From contig JALGPY010000003.1 in assembly GCA_023055425.1 (NCBI GenBank), forward strand, positions 53,925,891 to 53,989,890: a stretch of 64,000 nucleotides of DNA, read 5' to 3'. This document shows positions 23,232 to 35,900 of this stretch, one piece after another. The stretch's first letter is position 1, and every line of letters begins with the position of its first letter. The position numbers were made by a program, and so were the translations under genes. This DNA is from Linanthus parryae. Taxonomy: Eukaryota > Streptophyta > Magnoliopsida > Ericales > Polemoniaceae. The notes under the pieces were generated by a model that saw nothing but the letters and a program-made list of their open reading frames with translations, ran no database searches and was not told the DNA's origin.

Positions 23232-26165
23232 TCATTCATGCTTGTTTTTCTTGGACTGACTACTCGATTGAGACCAGAAGTATTCCTCTTTAACATCAAA
23301 CTCAAGTGGCAGTTCTGCAAAATCGTCTTCCGGATCGTCCACTTGTTCGACGGAGTCCACCGGAGGATTGGGGCATGTTGTCCTGTTGTGTCCCAGCTCC
23401 TTGCAATTGCCACACCTCCTTCTCTTGTCTTTCTTTGGTCCCTTTGGGCATTTAGTGTCCGGGGGGTTCGGATTCTTCACATGGGCGTAGGGATTTTCTT
23501 CCTTCTTAATCTCTCCTTGTGTCCCGGCTCCTTGTGTACCCAGAAAAGTTTTAGAAACCATTCTCTGCATTTTCCGAATCCCGTCGGCCATATGCTCTCT
23601 GAAGAACCTCATTGTCTCGCCAGTAGTACAACCCAAACTGTAATACAGTTGAACTTCGTTCCTCGAGGAAGCCCGGCGCATGGCTTGCAAATCTGGGTCA
23701 TCACTTTTCTTCCCAACAGGCTCCTTCATTGATGGCTCGGTTCGGTAGAATTCTTTGTCAGTTTTGGTCCACCTTTTGGCAATTAAAGAGTTTGGGATCC
23801 TCTGTACTCCCTTTTGTTTCAGAACAAACAACATGTGTTTGCAAATCATATACGATGTTTCCCAACGAAAACACGTGCAACGGAGAAGCCTATTATCATG
23901 ACGACATTGAACAACTTGCTGAAGCAAGAAAAGATAGGGTGGTTAGAAATTAAGAAGGAAATGAAAATACAAATGAACACAAGGATAGACAGATTGTAAC
24001 CTGGTACTAGATAGAAGAGGACAATAGTTCAAAGACTGTGACATCAATACTTATTTGTTACACTTTAAGACTTAAGATAGCATTGATAACATTAAGGAAA
24101 CATGACAAGATTATTTAGAAATAAAAATGCAGTACACGAGTACATAGTATATAAATATGTAAATTGAAGCAGATGTACATACCACGGATCTCTTCATTTG
24201 ACCTCTCATCACGTAGAACAAGTCCAAGCTCTCTTCTGGAACAGTTTTGACTTCAAACACTCTATAATCATCACCCTTTGCAGCTTGTTTCCTAAACATG
24301 TTGAAGACTTTTTCGGTGAAGACCTCTGCTGCATGGCGTTCGAGTTCCGTGAACCATGTTGTTATCACCGGGTCTGATTGGTCGGAGCGATGGTGTGCCT
24401 TACGCTCGTTGTTGCGTAGCTTGTCAACCCCTGTCGTGAATCCCTTGCAAGCATTGGTCAATTTGTCCGAGTAGGACATATAATCCTTGACAAAACTGTT
24501 GATGCTCTCGCATCTCGAGGTCGTCGTTTGCAACGCAAAAAAATGATCCTTCAAGTATGTCTCCGCCCACAAGTGGCGGTTCATATATGTGACCTGGACC
24601 CAATTCCTATCAGCAATGTTCCATCTGGTAAGCATTGCATGCCAATCATCATGCCAAAATTTTTCAGGTTTCCTACTATGCAAGAACTTTTTAAAATCAA
24701 CCATGAAGCCATCTCCCAACTTCAGATTAGCCTGGGCGTTCCGACAAAGATGCCAAGAACACAGACGATGTCTTGCCTCTGGGAAATTATCCATAATAGC
24801 TTTTCTCATTGCCAAATCGCCATCCATGATGACGGACAAAGGCTTCTTATCATTCATTACCTTCATCAGGCACTTCAAAACCCAATCATATGTTTCTGCC
24901 GTCTCATCGTTGAGAAAAGCACAGGCAAAAATAGTCGTCTGGTAGTGATTGTTCACGCCAGATAGAATTACAAATGGTTTTTGATAGATATTGGTCTTGT
25001 ACGTTGCATCAAAAACGAGTACATCGCCAAATCTGTGGTAATCTACCACTGATCTCCTATCACACCAGAAAACACTTTCAAGCTCATGATTTTTACCTGT
25101 TCTGAACCTACAAAAAAAATAAATAACACTTAGGGAAACAGAAAGATTAGTTACATAAATGATGTTAACTCTAACAGTTAAGAAAGTTAGTTTAACAAAT
25201 AAGTATGAGCCTAACTGAACAGTAAATAGACATAAACAGATAAGATAGCACGCTTAATTGTTAAGAAGTAAACTTACTCCCTGAACACGCCATAGTGACT
25301 GTGCTTCAAACTGTCAATGTACATCAAGGTCTGCTGCCCATCTCCTTCATTTGAATATATCTTGTCCATAGAGGCCATTTTATTGTAAAGATCTTTCTGT
25401 GTGTAACCCAACTTGTTATAACCGCCGGCTTGTTTAACCATCAAAAGAAAGCTTTGGCAATACTTGATCCCCACCTCCTTCAAAGATCTGACCAGTTCAA
25501 CATCAGCCTCAGAGACCTTTCGGTGTGACCGGTGGTTGCTCGCGCATTGTGGTTCCGAAAGTTCGTGTGAATGACCGGGTTCGAATTGAACCACCTTAAA
25601 AGGCTCGGTAGGTGAAGTTCTTGATATTTTTACACGAGCTTTGCATACACACCTAGTGTTTCTGGTATGCTCCCGTTTCCTATTTTCTTTGTACAGGACC
25701 TTCTCGGAGCGCAAGCCTTGTCGGGCACACACGTATATCCTTGAATTTATGCATTCTTTCGTTTCCGGATCGAAGTACCGGCGGTTGCACCTTCTAATCC
25801 CAAAGCCAAGAATCAGTGCGTAGAGGTTGTACCAGTCATAAGCTTGAACCTCATTTTCAAAAGTCATTTCCATAACATCTTCCTTGGTAACCATTATTCC
25901 TGCATAAAACTTAAAATTAATATCTGTATAACTACAGTCATTAACTTAAACTGTAAGAAAGCATACCTGGTATGATCTCTCCATTTGGAACTTCCATAAT
26001 AGAGTTTCTGGTTGCATCTTCTCCATAGCTCTCTGTAAGAGTGATGTCCAAACATTCATCTTCATCTAAGACCTCGAAATCGTATTCTTCTTCCTCATAA
26101 TCATGAGGCAAAGATACCAAACCCTTGCCACGAACTCCACTCTCACAAATTTCCCTCCCTCTCAT
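23232..26165 (-). CDS. FAR1/MULE-type transposase, 4 exons
   Basis: Exons at 26,165-25,967, 25,899-25,278, 25,107-24,183 and 23,918-23,232 join in phase across GT..AG introns to give about 810 aa with no internal stop. A short acidic N-terminus precedes a FAR1-type WRKY-GCM1 DNA-binding domain (about 77-168, with C..C and HSHEL). Next is the MULE transposase domain with catalytic D307 (VLVFDATYKTN), D369 (SVIMDGD), the CSWHLCRN motif and E474 (SRCESIN). Then come a SWIM zinc finger CTC..CKH (596-610) and a CCHC knuckle CGNCKELGHNRTTC near 740. The enzyme would cut and join the element's ends in the nucleus. It could be a domesticated FRS-like gene, but its place inside a TSD-flanked element argues for a transposase. 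Confidence 0.92.
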
Positions 26166-26224
26166 CTGAAATTGGTTTGTTTCACTTTCTGGTTCTCAGA
26201 TTGACCTCCTTCTCAACCTTATAT

Positions 26225-27627
26225 TCAAAGAAGAAGACCCCAACAACCAAAAGGTAGTATTGCACTATTTTGGATACAAAATTTTTAAAGACATGAAGAA
26301 CTCTTTAATTTTTTACCTTAATGAATACGAAATCTCTGAAAAGTTTATCTCCTCATTAATATATGGATGTAGTATAATAAATTCCTCAGCTACCAAGACT
26401 GTGGTGTCAGTGAGATGAAACTTTAATATTCTCGAACCCAGTTACAGGATTTAAGATAGCAACCTTAACAGTTTAAAGAGAAACAGTTCACTAAGCTTAT
26501 TTTGTGGGCAGCAGAACCATTCAATGCCTAACATAAATGAGCCAGACCAACCATATCCTTAAATTCTAGCCACTTTGGCAGGAAAAGCTGAAGTTTCATC
26601 AAGGATACTTTAATTCTGCTAACTACCAAGCCATATGAGGTGTTCATATGAAACTGTTCCATCCTATCTAAGATTGTGAGATACCTTAAAATAGCAGATT
26701 TTCAAAGAAGAAGACCCCAACAACCAAAAGGTAGTATTGCACTATTTTGGATACAAAATTTTTAAAGACATGAAGAACTCTTTAATTTTTTACCTTAATG
26801 AATACGAAATCTCTGAAAAGTTTATCTCCTCATTAATATATGGATGTAGTATAATAAATTCCTCAGCTACCAAGACTGTGGTGTCAGTGAGATGAAACTT
26901 TAATATTCTCGAACCCAGTTACAGGATTTAAGATAGCAACCTTAATAGTTTAAAGAGAAACAGTTCACTAAGCTTATTTTGTGGGCAGCAGAACCATTCA
27001 ATGCCTAACATAAATGAGCCAGACCAACCATATCCTTAAATTCTAGCCACTTTGGCAGGAAAAGCTGAAGTTTCATCAAGGATACTTTAATTCTGCTAAC
27101 TACCAAGCCATATGAGGTGTTCATATGAAACTGTTCCATCCTATCTAAGATTGTGAGATACCTTAAAATAGCAGATTTTCAAAGAAGAAGACCCCAACAA
27201 CCAAAAGGTAGTATTGCACTATTTTGGATACAAAATTTTAAAGACACATAGATTGCTTTAAGTTATTACCTTAATGAATACGAAATCTCTGAAAAGTTTA
27301 TCTCCTCATTAATATATGGATGTAATATAATAAATTCCTCAGCTACCAAGACCGTGGTGTCAGTGAGTTGAGAATCTAACAATCTTGATTTTACTTTTTA
27401 GAGAGCATCTTCAAAATTTTTAACTGCTCTTAAAGATTTAAGATATCATCATTAATAGTTTAAAGAGAAACTGTTCACTAAGCTTATTTTGTGGGCAGCA
27501 GAACCATTCAATGCCTATTATAAATGAAGCATACAAACAATATAATACAATTATAGCCACTTTGGCAGGAAAAGCTGAAGGTTCATCAATGTTGATTTAA
27601 CTCTGCTAACTACCAAGCCATATGAGG
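26225..27627. repeat. 477-bp sequence repeated three times upstream of the transposase
   Basis: Copies begin at 26,225, 26,702 and 27,179 with tcaaagaagaagaccccaac. The first two are nearly identical. The third has diverged, particularly after 27,237, and grades out near ccaagccatatgagg at 27,627. The array fills the gap between the start of the transposase gene (26,165) and the end of the first Ulp1 gene (27,721), so it occupies the transposase promoter region. No coding frame is conserved. Confidence 0.92.
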
Positions 27628-27720
27628 AGTACAAAAGATGCGACATCCAAAACAACCCACAACATCCAAAAGGACAGAAACATTGTTCGTAAAACAAAGT
27701 CACAACAACATTACACAAAT

Positions 27721-30700
27721 TTACTTTTTCTGCTGCTTCTTCCCCGCCGTCTTCTTCTTCTTCTTCTTCTTCTCCGCAGACCTCAATGCAACAAAGGAAA
27801 CAGTCGAAAACTTGCGGTACAAACTGTAAAATGCATATCGGTGGTCCTCATCCTCCATCAGTTCCTTTAACCCAAGATAATTCTTGTTAAATACGCAGTT
27901 ATAGCTCGATCTCCCCATTTCATTCGCAATCCAGATTCTGAGGTTGGGAGCCTGGACAGAGAACTTCTTCTTTGGAACTGGAATCAGGTCCCTCAAATGA
28001 CTCATGAAGAAGCAGACATGAGGACCACAGTCATTCCTGACAGATGAAAATAGAATGCAGCCTTAATATATATCACAGACATGTAAATGGATTAGTTAGC
28101 TATGTTAAGTAGTTAGCTTATTACCCATTTGATTGCTGGGGAACATCGTCGTTCATGTACCACACCTGACAGCGTCGTATGTCATCATTGTATTCTGAGT
28201 AGTTGGTGAGCATTGTGTGCATTTGCCCAATTTTGGCAGCAACGTCGAACTCAGAATACCCCATGCCGGTATGCGAGTCCAAGACGAATATTTCTTGGTC
28301 AACAAAAGAAATAACCATCATGAACCAGTGCAGGTGATCGACATTCAACGGAACGGCGATCTAATCATTAAAAATTCAAGATAAAGTAAGTCATACAAAA
28401 GAACAAAGTAGCTTGTATTGATAGTATTCGGAATACTTACGTATCCCATCTCGCTCCACTCTCCTCCCGACTGTTCGTGTGCCTTGACGTATTCGAGGAC
28501 TTTTGTGGGCTGAACAAAAATTATAACTAATCAGGTATTTTCCTAGATGAATTTTGAATTGAGTCATATCATAAAAATGACAAGGCAGTGAACTTACAGA
28601 ATAACACGTGCCGAGGAACCAAATCCGCTTGATTCCTTGGAATTCCCGGCTACGTTCATGAAGATGAAGGAATTGCATGTAAGCATCCATCACCTCATCG
28701 TCAAACCATTTTTCATCCCGGAGGCGCCAAGCGGACGACCTCGTCAGTTTGGCCATGCCACCCATATCAGAAACTATCTCACTGCATATTATATATGATA
28801 CACAACCAGAAGTATAAACATAATGCATGCCACACATAAGAATTATTTAGGAAGTTTGAATGTAAATAAAACTTACGTTGCCAATTCTGGGGGAACATAA
28901 AAATTCTTGTTGGTGTGTTCGTACGTGCTCGCATACTTGTGCGACATGTAGTAATGGAGCCAGCACTGTTCTGCTTCAGGCATGGGTGGGATAAGAGTCA
29001 ATTCTTTAGGATTCATGTGTTGCTTATACAACGATATCCTCGAAGACGCTCTAATGATCCGATCTGCCTTTCCCCGGACAGTCCCAACCAAGTTTCCCCT
29101 TGGGTTCTTCGGAGAACCATGAACAAGGAATGGCTGGGGAGGTACATTGGAGGCCACCTAATAAATCAACAAAATCATTAGGGGTGTTAAAACTTTAAAA
29201 ATAAATCTCAAATATTAAGATATCAACTTTAAGACATTTACCTCAGTGCTGGAGCTGATTGTGTAGACCACCTTCATGGGAGAGTTAACCTCAGCCTCCT
29301 CTATCTTCTGCTTCTTCTTAGCTCTTAGTTCTTCTTCACACTTTTCCTTCTCTTTCTTCTTCTGAGCTCCTTCCTCTTCCCCCTTTTTCTTACCCCCTTC
29401 CTCTTCCTCCTTCTTCTCATCCTCTTCATTCTTCTTCTCTTCTTCCTTCTTCTTCTCTTCTTCCTTCTTCTTCTCTTCTTCCTCATCCTCCTTCTTCTTC
29501 TGTTCTTCCTTCTCCTTTTCCTTCCACAGAGACATAAGATACTCTTTGTCAAGCTTTTCAACCACCTGTCCCACAATGCACTTCCAAAAATCCTCTGGTA
29601 GAGGTGGAGGCAGTAGTTGGACTACTGGTGCAACAACTTTTTCAGTTTTGGGCTCATCATCAGCTTTTTTCAACTTCAACTACATACAAAAACAGAGTTG
29701 AGAGACATAAACTTAAGATAGTAATCTTAATATATAAACAGGACACTTTAATGTCAATGTTAAAGTTCACTCACATTGTTGTTTTGTTGGACATACTTCC
29801 ATCTCTTGGAAACATCAGAGGTTTCCCAGAATTTCAACCTTGGAATTGCTTCCTTATCCTGACATCCTTTTGGGTTTTCCAGATACTTTGGGCAGAACTT
29901 TTCCATGTACAAAAGCTAGAAAAGTAAAATTGAGATGGCAGCATTTAAGAATGTGCTCTTAATATTTTAAACTTCATGGTCAAAATAACTGAAAAAGAGT
30001 TAGAGATTTACCAAAGGAATCAGCACGCAACCAGTTCCGCGAAGGGTTGTTCCAGTCTGAGCCTTAACTTGCTGTGTCTTGAAGTGATCCAGCCATAAGG
30101 CTGCCCAGTTTACCTCTTTCAGGTGCTCCAAATTAACAACAAGATTAGCAAGACCTCTCCGGACTCCTGCTCGTCCTATCGGCATTCCCAGTGCACCCAA
30201 GATCAAGCAAACAGCCCTTCGTTTCCACTCATCATTCAACAGCAGCCTGTTCTCATCCGCCTTGAACCACGGAACGTACTCACCGAAAGTTGTGTTGTCC
30301 TTAACGAGGCCGATACTTTCTTCAACTATGCGGAGTAGCATCAGATCGACCTCCGGGAACTCTGTTTCTCCGTAGCATCGGATTCCAAATAGCCACCCGA
30401 CAACTTCCGGTGTTATCTCCACGGTGCGGCCGTGCGCTGTCAAGTACCCGTCGGTATCGTAGCACTTGTAAATGAATTGGTTGAATTTCTATGGGGTTTC
30501 CGTGATCTTTAGGTGCTGTAGTCCTCCAAGGCCCACTTCGTGCATCCATGCTTTCTGTTCAACCGTCATTTCTTTAAAAAGATTCTGAACAGAGGGCAGG
30601 CTCATGTAACTCTGAAATCGCCTTGGATTCTTCAACTTTTTAACTGACTTACCCTTCAGCTTGGCTTCAGCCGCCTTCTTCTTCAACTTTTCCTTCTCCC

Positions 30701-32368
30701 CCGTCGACTTCCTTTTCAAAGAACCTTCTCTTTTCCGCTTGTCTTTTTCTTGATGAGCCGCTGTGAGATAAGGTTCCTTCTGGATATTGGTCATGCATTT
30801 CCACTCCAAGTTGATGCTTTGTAGGACCGCTTTGGTCATCCTCATTTTAGGATCTATTTTCCGAAGACTGTGCATCCTCACATTTCTGAAATTATGAAAA
30901 TCAACCCATAATTTAAATTTACAGAGGCATACAATAAACTAAAACAGCAACAAACAATTAAAATTAAAGCGAAAGCCATTAGAGATGAAGTAATAACATG
31001 CAAACTTTAACAGAAAGGGCAGTAAATATATTAGATTGAGGTTCTAATAGATAAGAAATTAACTGCAGATCAGGAGACACATAATTTAAACAAACTTTTT
31101 GCGAGAGTAAAATCATACTTGTATCTGATGTAGGCACTCATGGAATTGCCATGGTGAGCTTCATCATCACTCTCATCCTCATCTCCTTTGTATTCCTCCA
31201 CATCTCCATTCTCTTCCTTCTCTTCCTCATCTGACTCCTCCTCATCTGACTCCTCCTCATCATTTTCTTGCTGTTCAATCTGTTTGTCCTTCTCATTCTT
31301 CCTCATCTCAAAGCTGTACTTGCTTACATCATGATCCTCATCACTAGAGGATTCCAAGGCCCTTTTCTCGTAATTGTCTCGTTGCTCCCGTGGTAAATTG
31401 CAAAATAGGGCATACATCTGTAACAAAAGTTGGGGAGGCATATCCTTGTCTCTCAATTTGAAAGCATATTTCCTCTCCTCACTGTCATATGTAAACAGTC
31501 GCAATTTAACGGAACCCCCAAATTAACAGTCATATGTAAACAGTTGCAAAAAAAGGCTATCAGTTTTATAACAATAGTAAGATTTATCAAAAATTAAGAA
31601 AAAGCAATTAACAGCTAAAGTCAGCAGAACACATTACTAAAGTTTGAAAGGTCAATTCTTTAGATAGCATATTTAATAAAGTTCATGTTTTTAACAGAAG
31701 ATTACTTACATGAACATGTCAAATCCAGGTGTGTGCTGGATGTTCTTTACTTCATCTTCTAAGCTCTTTCCCCTTTTCTTAGAAACCTTTTTCTTTCCCC
31801 TTTTCTTCAATGGTCTTGGTGGGGCTGGCTTTTTCCTTGGTGACCTCCTTGGGATGTTCACAATTTTGTCCTCCTCCGAAGTGAAGTGAAGCTGCTTCTT
31901 GGCTTTCTTCTTCCTCTCAATGTCTTCTTCAATAGTCTCTGGATTCTTTCTCTTCTCAACTGAGGCAGCAGCATCGGCCAATTGGATTATGCCACTAGCA
32001 TCCTCGAACTGTGGTCCTTCGACCATTGATAAAGGAAGGACTTTTGTTGAATCTTCCCAGATTTGTCTACCAATTGCGTCGGTGGAGTTAGGGTGTGCCT
32101 CTTTTGCCTCTTCATCTGAATCCCCACCTCCAATTTTGGTTTTGATGGAGTTTCCCTCTTCTGTTTTGGAGCCCCCATCTCCTACTGGTTCTCGAGGGCT
32201 AGATCCTCGATCTTTGGTTGGGTTCAAGACAGGAGTGAGGGGATTTGCAGTTAAAAGGACTTCCAAATTAACCGAGCTTACCTCCTGGTTTAGATCTGAA
32301 ATCACCTTATCGATGTCTTTGGAAGGTGAAATCTGCTCCCCTACGCCTGTATCTTCCTGGTCCGCCAT
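27721..32368 (-). pseudogene. Ulp1-like protease gene A, 10 exons, one premature TAG
   Basis: Exons at about 32,368-31,710, 31,481-31,119, 30,885-30,012, 29,915-29,775, 29,679-29,242, 29,157-28,877, 28,781-28,598, 28,509-28,441, 28,360-28,125 and 28,036-27,721. Phases agree throughout, giving 1,187 codons. The only lesion is TAG at codon 473 (30,489-30,491), where paralogue B has GAG. A basic, Ser-rich N-terminus and acidic stretch lead to an HMG-box-like segment (about 330-395), a GLGGL-type plant transposon domain (about 430-630), a Lys/Glu-rich segment (exon 5) and a C48 cysteine protease domain with H1014, D1031, Q1079 and C1085 (NDCGPHVC). Ulp1 enzymes cleave SUMO from proteins. The substrate here is unknown. 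The C-terminus is Lys-rich from a CTT repeat. Confidence 0.85.
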
Positions 32369-32411
32369 GGATTTGTGATAGAGATGGAAGGGGAAGTTGA
32401 ATTCGGGAAAC

Positions 32412-32460
<49 letters not shown>

Positions 32461-32956
32461 TAGGGCTGGTCTGGGTTCGTCTGGTTTGTGGTTGCTAGTA
32501 ATGAAGAAACCTCGGAGAGAGAGAGAGATATTTGGTTGTGTGGTTGCCAGTAATGAAGAGGATGGGACAACTGACATTAAAATTTACAAATTTCAAATTT
32601 TTCATAAAAAGCTATCTACATTTTTAGACAAAAACACAAATATTTTAAAGACTCCATCTTAACGTAACAAACATATTGTTTTTTTAATTTCTTTAGTTGT
32701 GGAGTGTCATAATTAATTTTATTTTGTATTATTGGTATATTATTATATTAGTATTGCCATGACAGTGTGTACAAATGTAGAAAACTCAAGTATCGCCATC
32801 TTTGCGTTTGCATTTGACTGTCTCTTAACATCTCCTTCTAAATATATTAATATAATTTCCATAATTCTGAACTCTAGAGAGAACTCTATCTTATTTTTTA
32901 ATACACTCATCACTGTAAAATTTTATTAACTTTTTGTTTGTTCATCAATTGGTTAA
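32369..32956. other. 5' flank of Ulp1 gene A, with (GA)n tract
   Basis: A (GA)n run of ~38 bp at 32,415-32,452 reads (CT)n on the coding strand, just upstream of the gene A start. A shorter one follows at 32,516-32,529. The rest is AT-rich without a gene. Gene B has a comparable CT run upstream of its start, so this is probably a shared 5'-UTR or promoter feature. Confidence 0.6.
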
Positions 32957-35900
32957 CTCAAAGATGCCTAAACTCGTACAATTATCGAGTTTTCATTCGA
33001 TTTTTGCCCCTTTATGTCACTTAGAGGAGCAAAACTTGAAGCCATTTCAAAATAACTCCCAGCACTGTCCTTGGCATGTTTTCCAGGACACATGGTGACA
33101 CCCCGAGTCATTCCATCGACGAAGAAACCAAAATAAGTGGCATTTTAAAGGGATATACATTTTAAAGTTTAAGATAGACCCCTCTCTAGGGTTTAGCATA
33201 TAAGAAGGTGCATGCATTTTTTTAGAATGAGTTGTTAATACTCCATCAACTCAATACTCAAAGATGCCTATTTGTGGGTTTTTGGATGTTGTGCACACTG
33301 CCATGCATGGTACAAACACAAGGCAGGCACAAAGTCCTCAAATTGGGTACAGAATTGTGTTGGTGATGTAGTTAATGGGAAAGAACAATGTTTCCAACGG
33401 GTACGCGTTACCCAAACTGAGTTTGATTGACGTCTATGCATCTCATTTGTGCCACCACTCAACACATACTAGCACTATGTGACATTTTAAGACCAATTCT
33501 GATACCTACAACACACGGTCACTTCTCACGACGTCAAGTCTCACAATGTCGATAGTCGGTTACACCCTTATCCCTCGGTGTTCAAGTCCCATGGTTGGGT
33601 GTGACCTCAAAACTCCCAGTCTTGTTAAAATGACCCAAATACAACATTAAATCAGAGTTGCATGCTGGGGGCACATTTCATGGCTAAACTCGTACAATTA
33701 TCGAGTTTTCATTCGATTTTTGCCCCTTTATGTCACTTAGAGGAGCAAAACTTGAAGCCATTTCAAAATAACTCCCAGCACTGTCCTTGGCATGTTTTCC
33801 AGGACACATGGTGACACCCCGAGCCATTCCATCGACGAAGAAACCAAAATAAGTGGCATTTTAAAGGGATATACATTTTAAAGTTTAAGATAGACCCCTC
33901 TCTAGGGTTTAGCATTTAAGAAGGTGCATGCATTTTTTTAGAATGAGTTGTTAATACTCCATCAACTCAATACTCAAAGATGCCTATTTGTGGGTTTTTG
34001 GAGGTTGTGCACACTGCCATGCATGGTACAAACACAAGGCAGGCACAAAGTCCTCAAATTGGGTACAGAATTGTGTTGGTGATGTAGTTAATGGGAAAGA
34101 ACAATGTTTCCAACGGGTACGCGTTACCCAAACTGAGTTTGATTGACGTCTATGCATCTCATTTGTGCCACCACTCAACACATACTAGCACTATGTGACA
34201 TTTTAAGACCAATTCTGATACCTACAACACACGGTCACTTCTCACGACGTCAAGTCTCACAATGTCGATAGTCGGTTACACCCTTATCCCTCGGTGTTCA
34301 AGTCCCATGGTTGGGTGTGACCTCAAAACTCCCAGTCTTGTTAAAATGACCCAAATACAACATTAAATCAGAGTTGCATGCTGGGGGCACATTTCATGGC
34401 TAAACTCGTACAATTATCGAGTTTTCATTCGATTTTTGCCCCTTTATGTCACTTAGAGGAGCAAAACTTGAAGCCATTTCAAAATAACTCCCAGCCCTGT
34501 CCTTGGCATGTTTTCCAGGACACATGGTGACACCCCGAGCCATTCCATCGACGAAGAAACCAAAATAAGTGGCATTTTAAAGGGATATACATTTTAAAGT
34601 TTAAGATAGACCCCTCTCTAGGGTTTAGCATTTAAGAAGGTGCATGCATTTTTTTAGAATGAGTTGTTAATACTCCATCAACTCAATACTCAAAGATGCC
34701 TATTTGTGGGTTTTTGGAGGTTGTGCACACTGCCATGCATGGTACAAACACAAGGCAGGCACAAAGTCCTCAAATTGGGTACAGAATTGTGTTGGTGATG
34801 TAGTTAATGGGAAAGAACAATGTTTCCAACGGGTACGCGTTACCCAAACTGAGTTTGATTGACGTCTATGCATCTCATTTGTGCCACCACTCAACACATA
34901 CTAGCACTATGTGACATTTTAAGAACAATTCTGATACCTACAACACACGGTCACTTCTCACGACGTCAAGTCTCACAATGTCGATAGTCGGTTACACCCT
35001 TATCCCTCGGTGTTCAAGTCCCATGGTTGGGTGTGACCTCAAAACTCCCAGTCTTGTTAAAATGACCCAAATACAACATTAAATCAGAGTTGGCATGCTG
35101 GGGGCACATTTCATGGCTAAACTCGTACAATTATCGAGTTTTCATTCGATTTTTGCCCCTTTATGTCACTTAGAGGAGCAAAACTTGAAGCCATTTCAAA
35201 ATAACTCCCAGCACTGTCCTTGGCATGTTTTCCAGGACACATGGTGACACCCCGAGTCATTCCATCGACGAAGAAACCAAAATAAGTGGCATTTTAAAGG
35301 GATATACATTATAAAGTTTAAGATAGACCCCTCTCTAGGGTTTAGCATTTAAGAAGGTGCATGCATTTTTTTAGAATGAGTTGTTAATACTCCATCAACT
35401 CAATACTCAAAGATGCCTATTTGTGGGTTTTTGGAGGTTGTGCACACTGCCATGCATGGTACAAACACAAGGCAGGCACAAAGCCCTCAAATTGGGTACA
35501 GAATTGTGCTGGTGATGTAGTTAATGGGAAAGAACAATGTTTCCAACGGGTACGCGTTACCCAAACTGAGTTTGATTGACGTCTATGCATCTCATTTGTG
35601 CCACCACTCAACACATACTAGCACTATGTGACATTTTAAGACCAATTCTGATACCTACAACACACGGTCACTTCTCACGACGTCAAGTCTCACAATGTCG
35701 ATAGTCGGTTACACCCTTATCCCTCGGTGTTCAAGTCCCATGGTTGGGTGTGACCTCAAAACTCCCAGTCTTGTCAAAATGACCCAAATACAACATTAAA
35801 TCAGAGTTGGCATGCTGGGGGCACATTTCATGGCTAAACTCGTACAATTATCGAGTTTTCATTCGATTTTTGCCCCTTTATGTCACTTAGAGGAGCAAAA

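Noticed and set aside
24528..24965. 145- and 118-codon frames on the + strand across the transposase
   Set aside because: Antisense shadows of transposase exon 3.
29325..29576. Arg/Lys-rich 83-codon frame overlapping Ulp1-A exon 5
   Set aside because: Another frame of the Lys/Glu-coding repeat on the same strand. The exon frame is supported by the paralogue and splice phases.
33520..33600. tRNA- or SINE-like B box (gtgttcaagtccc) in the 716-bp unit
   Set aside because: No convincing A box at proper distance and no cloverleaf could be drawn.
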